DNA of 64,000 nt from Flavobacterium sp. (GCA_021740105.1 JAIPAM010000006.1:1-64000); one strand, 5' to 3'; numbered from the stretch's first letter, positions 25,145 to 34,711 are shown. Notes: a model not told the origin generated them from the letters alone. Made by a program: numbers and translations.

Positions 25145-26479
25145 ATGAGAATTAATTGTATTTCATCAATTATAATATTTTTTGCAACTACATCAGTGTT
25201 TTCACAAGTAGTTAAAGATTCCACCATTTCCAATTTAAATAATTATAGATGGCAAGTGGAAGCTTCAATTGGAGATAGCAATGGAATATCTCCTTATAAA
25301 GTGGGCTATTTTTCATCTGATGTAAATACTAAATATGGTTCTTTGGTGATGAATTCCTTTGATTTGGGATTAACCTACAATTTTTCAAAACTTTTGGATT
25401 TTAAAATTAATGCTGGTTTTGATCGATTTACCAATAAAAGTACAAAAAGTCTTCCCTTTGAAACGGCTCAATTTAGAACAACGTTTCAAGGTGTAGTTAA
25501 TTTAAATCATGTAATTAAATTCCAACCCGAAAGTGCTAGATTTAAATTATTGGTTCACGGAGGAATAAGTGTATCTGTTTTACAAAAAATAGAAAACAAC
25601 TCCAACAATGCAAAACTATCAAAAGACTTTAATGGTGGGATTGTATTCGGGATTACTCCAATGTATAGAATAAGCAAAAAAGCTTATTTATTTATAGACT
25701 ATAGTTCGTTCGCAAATTATAGACAAAATAAAACTTGGGATGGAAGTCCTGCTCCATACAATGAAAATTTATTTGGAAAAATGGAAAATTTATCTTTAGG
25801 ATTAAATTTATCATTTGGAAAACAAGTTCAATTAGTTAGTTATGAAGAGAAAAACACTCAAATTAAAGATTCAATCATTAATAAAAGAGTGGCAAGTATA
25901 GAAAATAGATTAATTGATACGGATAAAGATGGCGTAGCAGATTATTTAGATAATGAAAAAAATTCAATGGAAGGAGCATTGGTTGATTCGAAAGGAGTAA
26001 TGTATGATAAGAATAAAAATAATGTACCAGACCAAATTGAAAGATATTTAGAAGAAAATTATGGTGATGTAGATAGATATCCTAGCAAAAGTGTTGATGG
26101 AAAACCGGCGAAATCAAAAAAATCAACCGATTTTATTAAGAAATCTATTAATGATGGATACGTTTCTGTATTGTTTGATTACAATAAATCAAAACCATCA
26201 AGCGGTTCATTGGATAGTGTGAATTATATTGTTATTTTCTTAAATAATAATCCAACAGCTTTTCTAGAAATTAGAGGACATGCCAACGAAGGAAAAGATA
26301 AAAAAGCAAATGATAAATTGTCTTACGAAAGAGCAGTTGAAGTGAAAAACATTTTATTGAAATCAGGAATTAAAGAAAATAGAATTTTTATTTTAACCGA
26401 TGAAGAAGAAGTTTCAGAAAAAGTAAATACAAATACTACTTTAAGTACTATTAGAAGGGTTACATTTAAAATAATCTAG
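25145..26479 (+). CDS. OmpA-family outer membrane protein
   Basis: A 444-residue protein with a signal peptide (MRINCISSIIIFFATTSVFSQ). An N-terminal domain of about 240 residues looks like an eight-stranded outer membrane barrel, with alternating polar/apolar strands and a closing LGLNLSFG. A short calcium-binding linker follows (DTDKDGVADYLDNE and DKNKNNVPDQIE, thrombospondin type 3-like). The C-terminal OmpA domain has VSVLFDYNKSKPSSGSLDSVNYIV and LEIRGHANEGKDKKANDKLSYERA, which binds peptidoglycan in the family. The usual TD of the peptidoglycan-binding loop reads AN here. It is a single gene ending in a clear terminator and probably anchors the outer membrane to the cell wall. Confidence 0.9.
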   Translation: MRINCISSIIIFFATTSVFSQVVKDSTISNLNNYRWQVEASIGDSNGISPYKVGYFSSDVNTKYGSLVMNSFDLGLTYNFSKLLDFKINAGFDRFTNKSTKSLPFETAQFRTTFQGVVNLNHVIKFQPESARFKLLVHGGISVSVLQKIENNSNNAKLSKDFNGGIVFGITPMYRISKKAYLFIDYSSFANYRQNKTWDGSPAPYNENLFGKMENLSLGLNLSFGKQVQLVSYEEKNTQIKDSIINKRVASIENRLIDTDKDGVADYLDNEKNSMEGALVDSKGVMYDKNKNNVPDQIERYLEENYGDVDRYPSKSVDGKPAKSKKSTDFIKKSINDGYVSVLFDYNKSKPSSGSLDSVNYIVIFLNNNPTAFLEIRGHANEGKDKKANDKLSYERAVEVKNILLKSGIKENRIFILTDEEEVSEKVNTNTTLSTIRRVTFKII

Positions 26480-26497
26480 AAAAAAATTAAATTTTAT

Positions 26498-26530
26498 AAA
26501 AATGCTATCAAATTTTGGTAGCATTTTTTA
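26498..26530 (+). terminator. Terminator of the OmpA-type gene
   Basis: An inverted repeat, AAAATGCTATC / GGTAGCATTTTT, with a short AT loop and following T-run. It begins about 20 bp after the stop at 26479. Confidence 0.85.
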
Positions 26531-26610
26531 TTTACAATTCATTCAAATTTTATTTGTATTTTAGTGCACTCCATTATATAAATTAGATTTAATCCAATTC
26601 CATTTTTATT

Positions 26611-27858
26611 ATGAACGAAATTATATGTCCAAATTGTAAGAAAGCATTTAAAGTTGATGAGGCTGGATTTGCTGATATATTGAAACAAGTGCGCGACCAT
26701 CAGTTTGAAGAGGAATTGCAAAAAAGATTAAAACTAGCGGATGTTGAAAAGGATAGCGCTGTAAAATTAGCGGAAGCCAATCTTAAAAATCTACTTCAAG
26801 AAAATTTATCAAAAAAAGACAGGGAGCTTTCTGAAAAGATAGCTTCAAAAGAAGCAGAAATTGCTGAAATTAAATCCAAGTTAGAAAACGCGGAACTTCA
26901 AAAACAGTTGTCAGTTACAGAAGCAGTTCAGAAAATAGAGAAAGAACGCGATGTATTGGCAAATAATTTAAAAAGTAAGGAGACAGAAGCTCAATTGCTT
27001 GAGAAATCATTAAACGAAAAATTTGCAGCAGCGCTCAAGACCAAAGATGAAATCATCAAAATGAAAGAGGATGAAATTGATTTGCGCAAAGATTTGAAGC
27101 TCAAGCTATCCACTAAAATGATTGGAGAAACACTAGAGCAACATTGTGAAACTGAATTTAATAAATTACGTTCTACTGCTTTTCAAAAATCTTATTTTGA
27201 AAAAGACAACGATTCAAAGTCGGGCACTAAAGGAGATTATATCTACCGTGAAAATGACGAACACGGAAATGAAATTATTTCCATTATGTTTGAAATGAAA
27301 AATGAGGCCGATGCGACTGCTTCAAAAAGAAAAAATGAAGAATTTTTTAAAGTATTAGATAAAAACAGAAACGAAAAAAAATGTGAGTATGCTGTTTTGG
27401 TTTCTACATTAGAAGCGGATAATGACTTGTACAATATGGGGATTGTTGATGTGTCGTATAAATCTCCGAAGATGTATGTAATTCGTCCACAGTTTTTTAT
27501 TCCCATAATTACCTTGCTTCGCAATGCCTCGATGAATTCGATGCAATACAAAGCGGAATTGAGTTATATGAAAAATCAAACTATTGACATTACTAATTTT
27601 GAAGACAACATCACTAAATTCAAAGAGGGCTTTGCCAAAAACTATGACTTGGCAAGTAGGCAGTTTAAAACGGCTATTGATGAAATAGATAAAACAATGG
27701 ACCATCTTCAGAAGACAAAAGAGGCGCTTCTTGCCTCAGTCAACAATTTACGCTTAGCCAATAATAAAGCTGATGATCTGACCATTAAAAAGTTAACCCA
27801 TGGCAATCCAACAATGAAAGCCAAGTTTGATGAACTTTCAAAAGAAAAATTACTATAG
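26611..27858 (+). CDS. DUF2130 domain-containing protein
   Basis: A 415-residue protein of the DUF2130 family, of unproven function. Residues 1-12 carry a [10 protein letters not shown] zinc-ribbon-like start. A long charged coiled coil covers about 30-165. The conserved core runs from [18 protein letters not shown] (about 172) through [23 protein letters not shown] and [30 protein letters not shown] to [17 protein letters not shown] (about 300). The spacing GDYIY - FEMKNE - K resembles a PD-(D/E)xK nuclease core with a preceding coiled coil, as in RmuC; this is my inference. A second coiled helix follows at 340-400. No operon partner is apparent, since the next gene is convergent. Confidence 0.85.
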   Translation: MNEIICPNCKKAFKVDEAGFADILKQVRDHQFEEELQKRLKLADVEKDSAVKLAEANLKNLLQENLSKKDRELSEKIASKEAEIAEIKSKLENAELQKQLSVTEAVQKIEKERDVLANNLKSKETEAQLLEKSLNEKFAAALKTKDEIIKMKEDEIDLRKDLKLKLSTKMIGETLEQHCETEFNKLRSTAFQKSYFEKDNDSKSGTKGDYIYRENDEHGNEIISIMFEMKNEADATASKRKNEEFFKVLDKNRNEKKCEYAVLVSTLEADNDLYNMGIVDVSYKSPKMYVIRPQFFIPIITLLRNASMNSMQYKAELSYMKNQTIDITNFEDNITKFKEGFAKNYDLASRQFKTAIDEIDKTMDHLQKTKEALLASVNNLRLANNKADDLTIKKLTHGNPTMKAKFDELSKEKLL

Positions 27859-27880
27859 AAGTTAATTAATAGCTACCCAA

Positions 27881-28387
27881 TTAGATAAAAGTGGGTATTT
27901 GAGGATAGGGTATAAGTGCTTCACATACTGTTCCAACATATTCATCTACAATAATTGATAGACCAACAATAATTGCTGCAGTTATTAATGCAACTGCGAT
28001 GTTATTGTTTTTAATTTCTTGGCCTTCATCAATTTTTGTCAAATTAAAGAGGACAAATAAACCTGAGGAAATTACCAAAATAGTACAAAAGAAACCAATA
28101 AAAACAAACATTGTTATGTATCCATAGGTATGTAATAATGACTCTAAGGTAAAAGTGTTATCTGGGTTTAGAAATCGTGTTGCGTTTAGTGCGGGACTAA
28201 TAATCGAGGATAAAATTAATGATCCCGAAAAGATAATTCCAACTTGGAATATGGCAAATGCCGTGTTGTCATTTTCAATTTTATAAATTTTCATCATAAA
28301 ATACCGAATGATTCGATACAGTACAAATAAAGAACTGATTCCTATTCCAAAAGCCAATAAAAATTGAATAAAACTAATTGTTTTCAT
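27881..28387 (-). CDS. DUF350-like membrane protein
   Basis: A 168-residue protein with four hydrophobic helices (about 5-30, 45-65, 90-115, 128-150). The late segment KNNNIAVALITAAIIVGLSIIVD matches the gNxAvAi-G-xxiGlai pattern of the DUF350 family of small inner-membrane proteins. The function of the family is not established. It lies 10 bp after the transglutaminase-like gene on the same strand, so the two are almost certainly one operon. It converges on the DUF2130 gene with a 22-bp gap. Confidence 0.62.
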   Translation of the reverse strand: MKTISFIQFLLAFGIGISSLFVLYRIIRYFMMKIYKIENDNTAFAIFQVGIIFSGSLILSSIISPALNATRFLNPDNTFTLESLLHTYGYITMFVFIGFFCTILVISSGLFVLFNLTKIDEGQEIKNNNIAVALITAAIIVGLSIIVDEYVGTVCEALIPYPQIPTFI

Positions 28388-28397
28388 AATTATATAG

Positions 28398-29426
28398 TTA
28401 AAAAGTATTTAAATATAAAGCAATATCCCAATTTGAAATATCGCGTTGTTCCGGTGAGATCATTCCCAATCTAAATCCTTTGTTGGTTAGTTCTACAGCG
28501 TAATGTTTTAATCCATCGATAGATTTATAAACCCCATTTCCAACCGGTAGCCCAATACCTAAAACACAGTGCCCATAAACTTCACTGACCCAAATAGATG
28601 AGGATATATTTAATTTTTTAAAAATGGCATAACCCAATAAACTTCTGGTATCGCAATCGCCTTTTAAATTATGTAAAAACTCATAGGGAGACTGAACGCC
28701 CCCAGGAATATTGGGCAAACAGGGTTTTTTCTCAAGGTGATATTTTACAAGGTAGGAATCACTAGGTTCAAGTTCCATTAGCTGTTTACAAGTATTTTGA
28801 TGCACTAAAACATAAGGAATTTCTTGTATAAAAGTCGTAACCATTTCTGCGATTTGCAATTGATTTAGTTTTTTATCTCTCGATTCCTTTACAAATAGTG
28901 AGGTTATAGAATCAATTTTTTGTTTATCAAATTCAATCAAATTTTGATATAATTTATTGTAAAATTCTATTGGATTTTTGGTATTGTATCTAAAATTATA
29001 CTCTATTATTTTGTGATTTTGTTTGGTTTCTATAAAGGAAAGGTAACGGGTATGGTATTTAATTTCATAAAAATTAGCAAAAAAATCAAACCACTGAATG
29101 TCTTTCTCTACAAGGTAATCTGTTTTTTCAGCATCCAATTTAATTATTCTTGGTTCGAATATTTTTACCAATCCATTTTTTTTTATTGCTGAAGAGTCAA
29201 TTAAATTTCCCTTGTTTAAAATAATAGAAATAAAAATAAAACACAACGCAGAAAAAAATACAAAATTAAAGAAACTCTTGAGTCGGTTTGTATTAAAAAA
29301 ACGAGTAATCAACCAACCTAAGAATGAAAAACAAATGAAATAGAAAAAGTCATTAAATGCTACAAAAAAGAATCCTAGTATTATTAGCCAGAAAAATAAT
29401 CCAAAAACTATAAAAAATGCTCTCAC
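28398..29426 (-). CDS. Membrane-anchored transglutaminase-like protein
   Basis: A 342-residue protein with two or three hydrophobic helices in residues 1-70. A C-terminal transglutaminase-like cysteine-peptidase domain follows: LKGDCDTRSLLGYAIFKKLN (cysteine near residue 253), VYGHCVLGIGLP (histidine near 285) and a following VELTN segment that could supply the acidic residue. IPYVLVHQ upstream also suits this fold. Such domains act as proteases, amidases or cross-linking enzymes, often in the envelope. It is operonic with the DUF350 protein. The catalytic Cys-His pair is visible but the substrate is unknown. Confidence 0.72.
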   Translation of the reverse strand: MRAFFIVFGLFFWLIILGFFFVAFNDFFYFICFSFLGWLITRFFNTNRLKSFFNFVFFSALCFIFISIILNKGNLIDSSAIKKNGLVKIFEPRIIKLDAEKTDYLVEKDIQWFDFFANFYEIKYHTRYLSFIETKQNHKIIEYNFRYNTKNPIEFYNKLYQNLIEFDKQKIDSITSLFVKESRDKKLNQLQIAEMVTTFIQEIPYVLVHQNTCKQLMELEPSDSYLVKYHLEKKPCLPNIPGGVQSPYEFLHNLKGDCDTRSLLGYAIFKKLNISSSIWVSEVYGHCVLGIGLPVGNGVYKSIDGLKHYAVELTNKGFRLGMISPEQRDISNWDIALYLNTF

Positions 29427-29647
29427 AAATAGTAGGGTAAAATTAGTTGTATAGAATTTAGTTTCACAATTCTAAATCAGGATACAGCCAAATCGATTTA
29501 TTTAATTGGAGTTAAAAATACTAAAATTTACAGTATCAGTCATTAAATTAAAGTCAATTTAACAATTTAAAGAACCTATGAATTATGTAACTTATATAAA
29601 TAGTGATAATCAGTTCAGCTAATCGAATTAAAACAAATAAAACTCTT

Positions 29648-30010
29648 ATGGAAGATTGTTCAGAATCAATAGAAAAATTAATCTCTAAAGCCGAAACCTA
29701 CAGTAAAAAAACCTTTGAAATTTGCAAGTACAATACCATTTATAGATCTGCTGATCTGTTTTCATCAATAGCGGTTAGATTAGTTTTATTGGGTGTTTTT
29801 GTTTTATTTTCATTATTCCTAAATATTGGAATTGCCTTATTAATTGGAGAATATTTAGGTCAATTTTATTATGGATTTTTCATCATGGCCGTTTTTTATT
29901 TAATTGTTGGTTTTATTTTTATTTTATTTCAACAAGTATTGATAAAAAATCCAGTTTGCAATTTTATGATTAAAAAAATCCTAAACAAAAATAATGATGA
30001 GCAAAATTAA
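29648..30010 (+). CDS. Small membrane protein, holin-superfamily-like (DUF1469 type)
   Basis: The start is placed at MEDCSESIEKL (ATG at 29648), because the ORF-track GTG adds 15 residues unlike the family. The 120-residue protein has a short amphipathic N-terminus and then two long hydrophobic helices (about 37-65 and 72-100) joined by a short turn. This is the pattern of the phage holin family/Actinobacterial holin-X proteins that are widespread in Bacteroidetes chromosomes and not linked to phage. It overlaps the next gene by 17 bp. No phage genes are nearby, so an envelope role is more likely than lysis. Confidence 0.6.
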   Translation: MEDCSESIEKLISKAETYSKKTFEICKYNTIYRSADLFSSIAVRLVLLGVFVLFSLFLNIGIALLIGEYLGQFYYGFFIMAVFYLIVGFIFILFQQVLIKNPVCNFMIKKILNKNNDEQN

Positions 30011-30284
30011 CGAAATGAATTTGCTTTTAATAAAACGAGATTTATTACTAAAACAACAAAAAGCAGATTTACAAGCACTTAAATTACAATTTATTGAAAC
30101 TCGAAAAGTAATGAGTCCATTAAACATTCTAAAAAGCACATTTTCTGGTGCTGATTTGAAATCCAACTTGATTACAATCACTTTAGGATTAGCATCCAAT
30201 TATTTAATTGAAAAATTTCCTTCGTTTTCAATTGATACTAAAATTCAAAAAATAGCAAAGCGTTTATTTAAATTTATTAAATAA
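29994..30284 (+). CDS. Hypothetical protein coupled to the holin-like gene
   Basis: A 96-residue basic protein. The first 40 residues look like a charged coiled coil (LLIKRDLLLKQQKADLQALKLQF). A weakly hydrophobic helix follows (LITITLGLASNYLIEKF), with a lysine-rich end. It overlaps the preceding holin-like gene by 17 bp, and an alternative ATG lies one codon later. I do not recognise a family; its coupling suggests it works with the holin-like protein at the membrane. Confidence 0.65.
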   Translation: MMSKINEMNLLLIKRDLLLKQQKADLQALKLQFIETRKVMSPLNILKSTFSGADLKSNLITITLGLASNYLIEKFPSFSIDTKIQKIAKRLFKFIK

Positions 30285-30339
30285 TACAACTACTTTCTTT
30301 TTTTCATATTTTTACTAATTCATAAAAAATTGGTTTAAT

Positions 30340-31254
30340 TTGAAATTAAAATTTACTTTTTTGGGTTTATTATTATTGCTTGTAGATTCAACTTATTCTC
30401 AGCAAGAGGCACAATATTCTCAATATATGTACAATACCATTTCTGTAAATCCAGCATATGCCGGTACTAGAAATGTATTAAGTGTTTTGGCGTTGCATCG
30501 ATCTCAATGGGTTGGATTTGATGGCGCCCCTACAACCAGTACTTTTTCAATTAATACCCCAATTCCAGAAACTAATTTAGGCCTAGGAATTTCTGCTATT
30601 TCAGATCGAATTGGTCCAACCGAACAAAATACTTTTTCTGGAGATATTTCCTATACTATTCGAGTGTCTGAAAAAACAAATTTATCTTTTGGTGCAAAAG
30701 GGACTGCTAGTTTTTTTAGTTTTGATCAATATAAAGTAACCCCATTTCAAGCAAATGATCCAAAATGGAGGAGTTTAAGTTCTGAAATAACCCCTAATTT
30801 TGGAGTAGGAATGTATCTTTATTCTGATAAATATTATTTAGGATTGTCAATTCCAAATCTTATCGAATCAAATTTTTATAATGACAATGAAATTGCTATC
30901 AATTCACAAAGGAAGAACTATTATTTCATTGGAGGGTATGTTTTTGATGTTTCCAATTCGATTAAGTTTAAACCCGCAGTAGTTTCTAAAATAGTAACGG
31001 GCGCACCATTTCAATTAGACCTTTCTGGGAATGCCATGTTTATGAATAAATTTGTTTTAGGAGCAGCTTATAGATGGGATGCTGCGTTTAGTGGGTTAGC
31101 CGGATTTCAGGTAAATGATGCATTGTTTCTAGGTTATAGTTACGATTTTGATACGACTTCATTATCTAGGTATAATTATGGATCGCATGAGTTTTTTATC
31201 CGTTATGAATTTATCTATAAGAAAGACAAATTAGTTTCACCACGATTTTTTTAA
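30340..31254 (+). CDS. PorP/SprF-family type IX secretion outer membrane protein
   Basis: A 304-residue protein starting with TTG. A signal peptide (KLKFTFLGLLLLLVDSTYSQ) leads into the family signature EAQYSQYMYNTISVNPAYAGTRN and HRSQWVGFDGAPTT. A beta-barrel-like series of strands follows, ending in an aromatic-rich C-terminus. PorP/SprF proteins assist secretion or attachment of T9SS cargo, especially type B sorting-domain adhesins such as SprB. Here no large adhesin gene lies upstream, although the gene directly downstream is the usual OmpA/PD40 partner. The second gene begins seven bases after the stop. Confidence 0.92.
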   Translation: MKLKFTFLGLLLLLVDSTYSQQEAQYSQYMYNTISVNPAYAGTRNVLSVLALHRSQWVGFDGAPTTSTFSINTPIPETNLGLGISAISDRIGPTEQNTFSGDISYTIRVSEKTNLSFGAKGTASFFSFDQYKVTPFQANDPKWRSLSSEITPNFGVGMYLYSDKYYLGLSIPNLIESNFYNDNEIAINSQRKNYYFIGGYVFDVSNSIKFKPAVVSKIVTGAPFQLDLSGNAMFMNKFVLGAAYRWDAAFSGLAGFQVNDALFLGYSYDFDTTSLSRYNYGSHEFFIRYEFIYKKDKLVSPRFF

Positions 31255-31261
31255 AATAATT

Positions 31262-33205
31262 ATGAAAAAAGTATGTTTATTTGTCTTATTAATTTTGAAT
31301 TTCTTGACTTTATCTGCTCAACAGAAAAGGATTACCATTGGTAATAAACAAAATCAAAAATTAGCTTATATAGATGCGATTAAGACCTATGAGAAAATAG
31401 TTAAAAAAGGATTTGTCAATGCTGAAATTTGCAAAAAAATAGGGGATGCCTATTATTATAATGCCAATTATAAAATTGCTGGTGAATGGTACCAGAGAGC
31501 ATTTTCATTGGCCAAAGATTTGAATCCTGAATACTATTATCGATATGCATTGACCTTAAGATCAACAGGACAAATCGAAGAGTCGGATAGCTACATGAAT
31601 AAATATATTTCTTTAGTTCCTGGTCAAAATCGTGCTCAAATATTAAAAAAGGAAAACAATTATAAAGAATATATAAAACAAAATTCTGATAGATTTGAAT
31701 TAAAAACGTTAACTATAAATTCTCCAAATTCAGATTTTGGGGGTTCATTCTACAAAGATCAATTGGTGTTTTCTTCTTCAAGGGAATCTAATACTATTTT
31801 TAAAAGAACGCATTCTTGGACGGGTTTGCCATTCACTTCTTTATTTTCAGGAATTATTACTTCTGATGGATTGGTTTCTGATGCTAAAAAGTTTGCAAAA
31901 AACATCGATTCTAAATTTAATGAATCTACACCAGTTTTTACAAAAGATGGCAATACCGTTTATTTCACAAGGAATAATTTTATTAAAGGAAAAAAAGGAC
32001 AAAATTCAGAAGGTACGGTTTTTTTGAAAATTTACCGAGCTCAAAAAAATCAAAAACAAGAATGGGATAATATTACAGAATTACCAATTAATTCTGATAA
32101 TTTTCAAGTCGCCCATCCTGCTTTAAGTCCTGATGAAAAAACACTTTATTTTGCATCAGATCGACCAGGTTCAATCGGGAAATCTGACATTTATAAAGTG
32201 GAGATTAAACCAGATGGTAACTTTGGCGAACCAGAAAATTTAGGAAGTAGTATCAATACAGAAGGTCGTGAAACGTTTCCTTTTATATCTGATTCTGGAA
32301 TTTTATATTTCGCTTCTGACGGTAGGCCTGGATTAGGTGGGCTTGATATTTTTCAGATCGATCTTAATAAAATAAATAAAAGAAATTCTGTTTTAAATAT
32401 TGGAGCTCCAATAAATGGCCCAATGGATGATTTTTCATTTTGTATTAACGAAACTTCTAATCGTGGTTTTTTTACTTCTAATCGAGAGGGAGGACAAGGA
32501 AATGATGATATTTACGGTTTTACACAAAACAAAACTATAATATATCCTTGTGAACAACAACTCTCCGGAATTATATTTGATAATCAAACTAATGAGATTC
32601 TACCTGGATCAGAGGTTACATTATTTTCAAAAGACCATCAGCTAATTAGTAGTCAAATTTCAGATCAAAAGGGCGAATTTAACTTCGGGTATGTAGATTG
32701 TGGATCTGATTTTTATATAAGAGCTTCAAAAATGGAGTATTCTACTGATGAAAAAGCGATACAGATTCCAAATTATACCGGAGATACAAAAGCAACTTTG
32801 GCAATAGAGAAAACTCAAATCCCGATCGTTCCAGGAACCGATTTATCTAAAGTTTTCCATATCAAAGAGATTTATTTTGACCTTGATAAATATAATATTC
32901 GCACAGATGCCGCTATTGAATTGGCTAAAATTTTAGAAGTTTTATTGGAATATCCTACAATGAAAATTGCAATCAATTCACATACTGATAGTCGACAAAC
33001 GCATGCTTATAATGTTAAATTATCTAATAATCGGGCTAAATCATCGAAAGAATGGTTAGTAAAACAAGGAATTTCCTCGGATAGATTAACAGCAAAAGGA
33101 TATGGAGAAACTAATTTAGTAAACAACTGTAAAGATGGAGTTGATTGTAGTGAAGAGCAACATCAAGCCAATAGACGAAGTGAATTTATTATAACTTCAT
33201 TATAG
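31262..33205 (+). CDS. OmpA-family protein with TPR and PD40 repeats (PorE-like)
   Basis: A 647-residue periplasmic/outer membrane-associated protein. Signal peptide, then TPR-like helices (residues about 25-130), then a PD40/WD40-like beta-propeller (about 150-390, with HPALSPDEKTLYFASDRPGSIGKSDIYK and SDGRPGLGGLDIFQI). A carboxypeptidase-regulatory-like domain (about 410-500) and an OmpA domain (about 535-647, IYFDLDKYNIRTDAA, INSHTDSRQTHAYN, NRRSEF) complete it. The same order occurs in PorE of the type IX secretion system, which links the machinery to peptidoglycan. It is cotranscribed with PorP/SprF. It could be a paralogue rather than the essential PorE itself. Confidence 0.9.
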   Translation: MKKVCLFVLLILNFLTLSAQQKRITIGNKQNQKLAYIDAIKTYEKIVKKGFVNAEICKKIGDAYYYNANYKIAGEWYQRAFSLAKDLNPEYYYRYALTLRSTGQIEESDSYMNKYISLVPGQNRAQILKKENNYKEYIKQNSDRFELKTLTINSPNSDFGGSFYKDQLVFSSSRESNTIFKRTHSWTGLPFTSLFSGIITSDGLVSDAKKFAKNIDSKFNESTPVFTKDGNTVYFTRNNFIKGKKGQNSEGTVFLKIYRAQKNQKQEWDNITELPINSDNFQVAHPALSPDEKTLYFASDRPGSIGKSDIYKVEIKPDGNFGEPENLGSSINTEGRETFPFISDSGILYFASDGRPGLGGLDIFQIDLNKINKRNSVLNIGAPINGPMDDFSFCINETSNRGFFTSNREGGQGNDDIYGFTQNKTIIYPCEQQLSGIIFDNQTNEILPGSEVTLFSKDHQLISSQISDQKGEFNFGYVDCGSDFYIRASKMEYSTDEKAIQIPNYTGDTKATLAIEKTQIPIVPGTDLSKVFHIKEIYFDLDKYNIRTDAAIELAKILEVLLEYPTMKIAINSHTDSRQTHAYNVKLSNNRAKSSKEWLVKQGISSDRLTAKGYGETNLVNNCKDGVDCSEEQHQANRRSEFIITSL

Positions 33206-33211
33206 AGAAAA

Positions 33212-33242
33212 AAAACGCCCTAATTAAAGGGCGTTTTTTTTA
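33212..33242. terminator. Bidirectional terminator between the PorE-like gene and pepD
   Basis: Hairpin AAAACGCCCT / AGGGCGTTTT with A-run and T-run on either side, lying between two convergent genes. It ends just before the pepD stop at 33248, so it can serve both. Confidence 0.9.
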
Positions 33243-33247
33243 ATCAT

Positions 33248-34711
33248 TTAATTTTTCAATGGGATATTTTCTAATATTTCTAATACAAATTTCAAGAATT
33301 TCTGAGCCGATTTAATACTTGCTCTCTCATCAGGCGAGTGAGCTCCATGTATTGTTGGTCCAAATGAAATCATGTCCATATCAGGATAATTAGTTCCTAA
33401 AATTCCACATTCTAAACCTGCGTGGCAAGCTACCACTTTTGGTTTTTCATTGTTTTGTTTTTCATATATTGAAACCAAAACATCAAGAATTTCTGAATTT
33501 ACATTTGGAGTCCAACCAGGATAAGATCCTGATAGAGTTACTTCGCAACCACACAACTCAAATACAGATCGTAAGGAATTAGCCAAATCAAACTTTGACG
33601 TTTCTACAGAGGAACGAGTCAAACAGCCAATTGTAATTTCACCATCTTTGATGATTACTCGCGCCACATTATTTGACGTTTCGACTAAATCTTCCATATC
33701 GGCACTCATTCTATAGACACCATTATGAGCAGCATAAATTGAACGAATAATGCCTTCTTGTACTCCTAAATCCATTACTTTAGTCGGTAATCCCGATTTT
33801 GCAATTTCAATAACTAAGTTTGGTTCAGTAGTTTTATATTCTGTTTTAATATCGTTAATAATTTCTTGCATGTCAAATACGTATGCTTCATCATACATTT
33901 GTGCTACAATAATTTGTGCAACACTTTCTCTAGGAATGGCATTTCGCAAACTACCGCCATTTATTTCAGCAATTTGAAGTCCGAAATTCTCAAAACCATC
34001 AAATAATAAACGGTTCATTATTTTATTTGCATTTCCTAAACCTTTATTAATATCCATTCCAGAGTGACCGCCATTAAGTCCTTTTACTGTAATAGTATAT
34101 CCAACTGAACCTTCAGGAGTTTCTTCTTGGTTGTATTTTCTAGTCGCAGTAACATCAATTCCACCAGCACAACCGATATCAATTTCATCGTCTTCCTCTG
34201 TATCCATATTCAATAGGATTTCACCATTTAATACCCCACCTTTTAGGTTCAAAGCGCCTGTCATTCCAGTTTCCTCATCTATTGTAAATAAGGCTTCAAT
34301 AGCGGGATGTTTCATTGTGGTACTTTCTAAAACAGCCATGATCATTGCTACCCCTAATCCATTATCTGCACCTAATGTGGTTCCTTTAGCTCGAACCCAA
34401 TCGCCATCTACATACATATCAATTCCTTGGGTATCAAAGTCAAAAACAGTGTCGGAATTTTTTTGGTGAACCATATCTAAATGCCCTTGGAGTACCACTG
34501 ATTTTCTATCTTCCATTCCTGGAGTAGCTGGCTTTCTGATAATTACATTTCGAATTTCATCTTCAAAAGTTTCTAATCCTAAATTATGTCCAAAGTTTTT
34601 TATAAATTCAATCACACGTTCTTCCTTTTTTGAAGGTCGTGGAACCGCATTTAAATCTGCAAATTTATTCCAAAGTTGTTTTGGCTCGAGGTTTCTAATT
34701 TCTTGACTCAT
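33248..34711 (-). CDS. pepD: Cytosol nonspecific dipeptidase (aminoacyl-histidine dipeptidase)
   Basis: A 487-residue M20-family metallopeptidase that hydrolyses dipeptides, including Xaa-His, in the cytoplasm. Metal-site motifs are intact: VLQGHLDMVHQKN (about 78-90), GADNGLGVA (about 118), TIDEETGMTGA (about 145, catalytic glutamate), NMDTEEDD (about 172) and GPTIHGAHSPDER (about 455). CHAGLECG near 430 is also characteristic of PepD. Length agrees with the family. It is a single gene divergent from the DUF3810 gene. Confidence in function is high. Confidence 0.95.
   Translation of the reverse strand: MSQEIRNLEPKQLWNKFADLNAVPRPSKKEERVIEFIKNFGHNLGLETFEDEIRNVIIRKPATPGMEDRKSVVLQGHLDMVHQKNSDTVFDFDTQGIDMYVDGDWVRAKGTTLGADNGLGVAMIMAVLESTTMKHPAIEALFTIDEETGMTGALNLKGGVLNGEILLNMDTEEDDEIDIGCAGGIDVTATRKYNQEETPEGSVGYTITVKGLNGGHSGMDINKGLGNANKIMNRLLFDGFENFGLQIAEINGGSLRNAIPRESVAQIIVAQMYDEAYVFDMQEIINDIKTEYKTTEPNLVIEIAKSGLPTKVMDLGVQEGIIRSIYAAHNGVYRMSADMEDLVETSNNVARVIIKDGEITIGCLTRSSVETSKFDLANSLRSVFELCGCEVTLSGSYPGWTPNVNSEILDVLVSIYEKQNNEKPKVVACHAGLECGILGTNYPDMDMISFGPTIHGAHSPDERASIKSAQKFLKFVLEILENIPLKN

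Noticed and set aside
29648-30284. Prophage or lysis cassette suggested by the holin-like gene
   Set aside because: No endolysin, integrase, capsid or tail genes anywhere near; the holin-like family is common in Bacteroidetes chromosomes.
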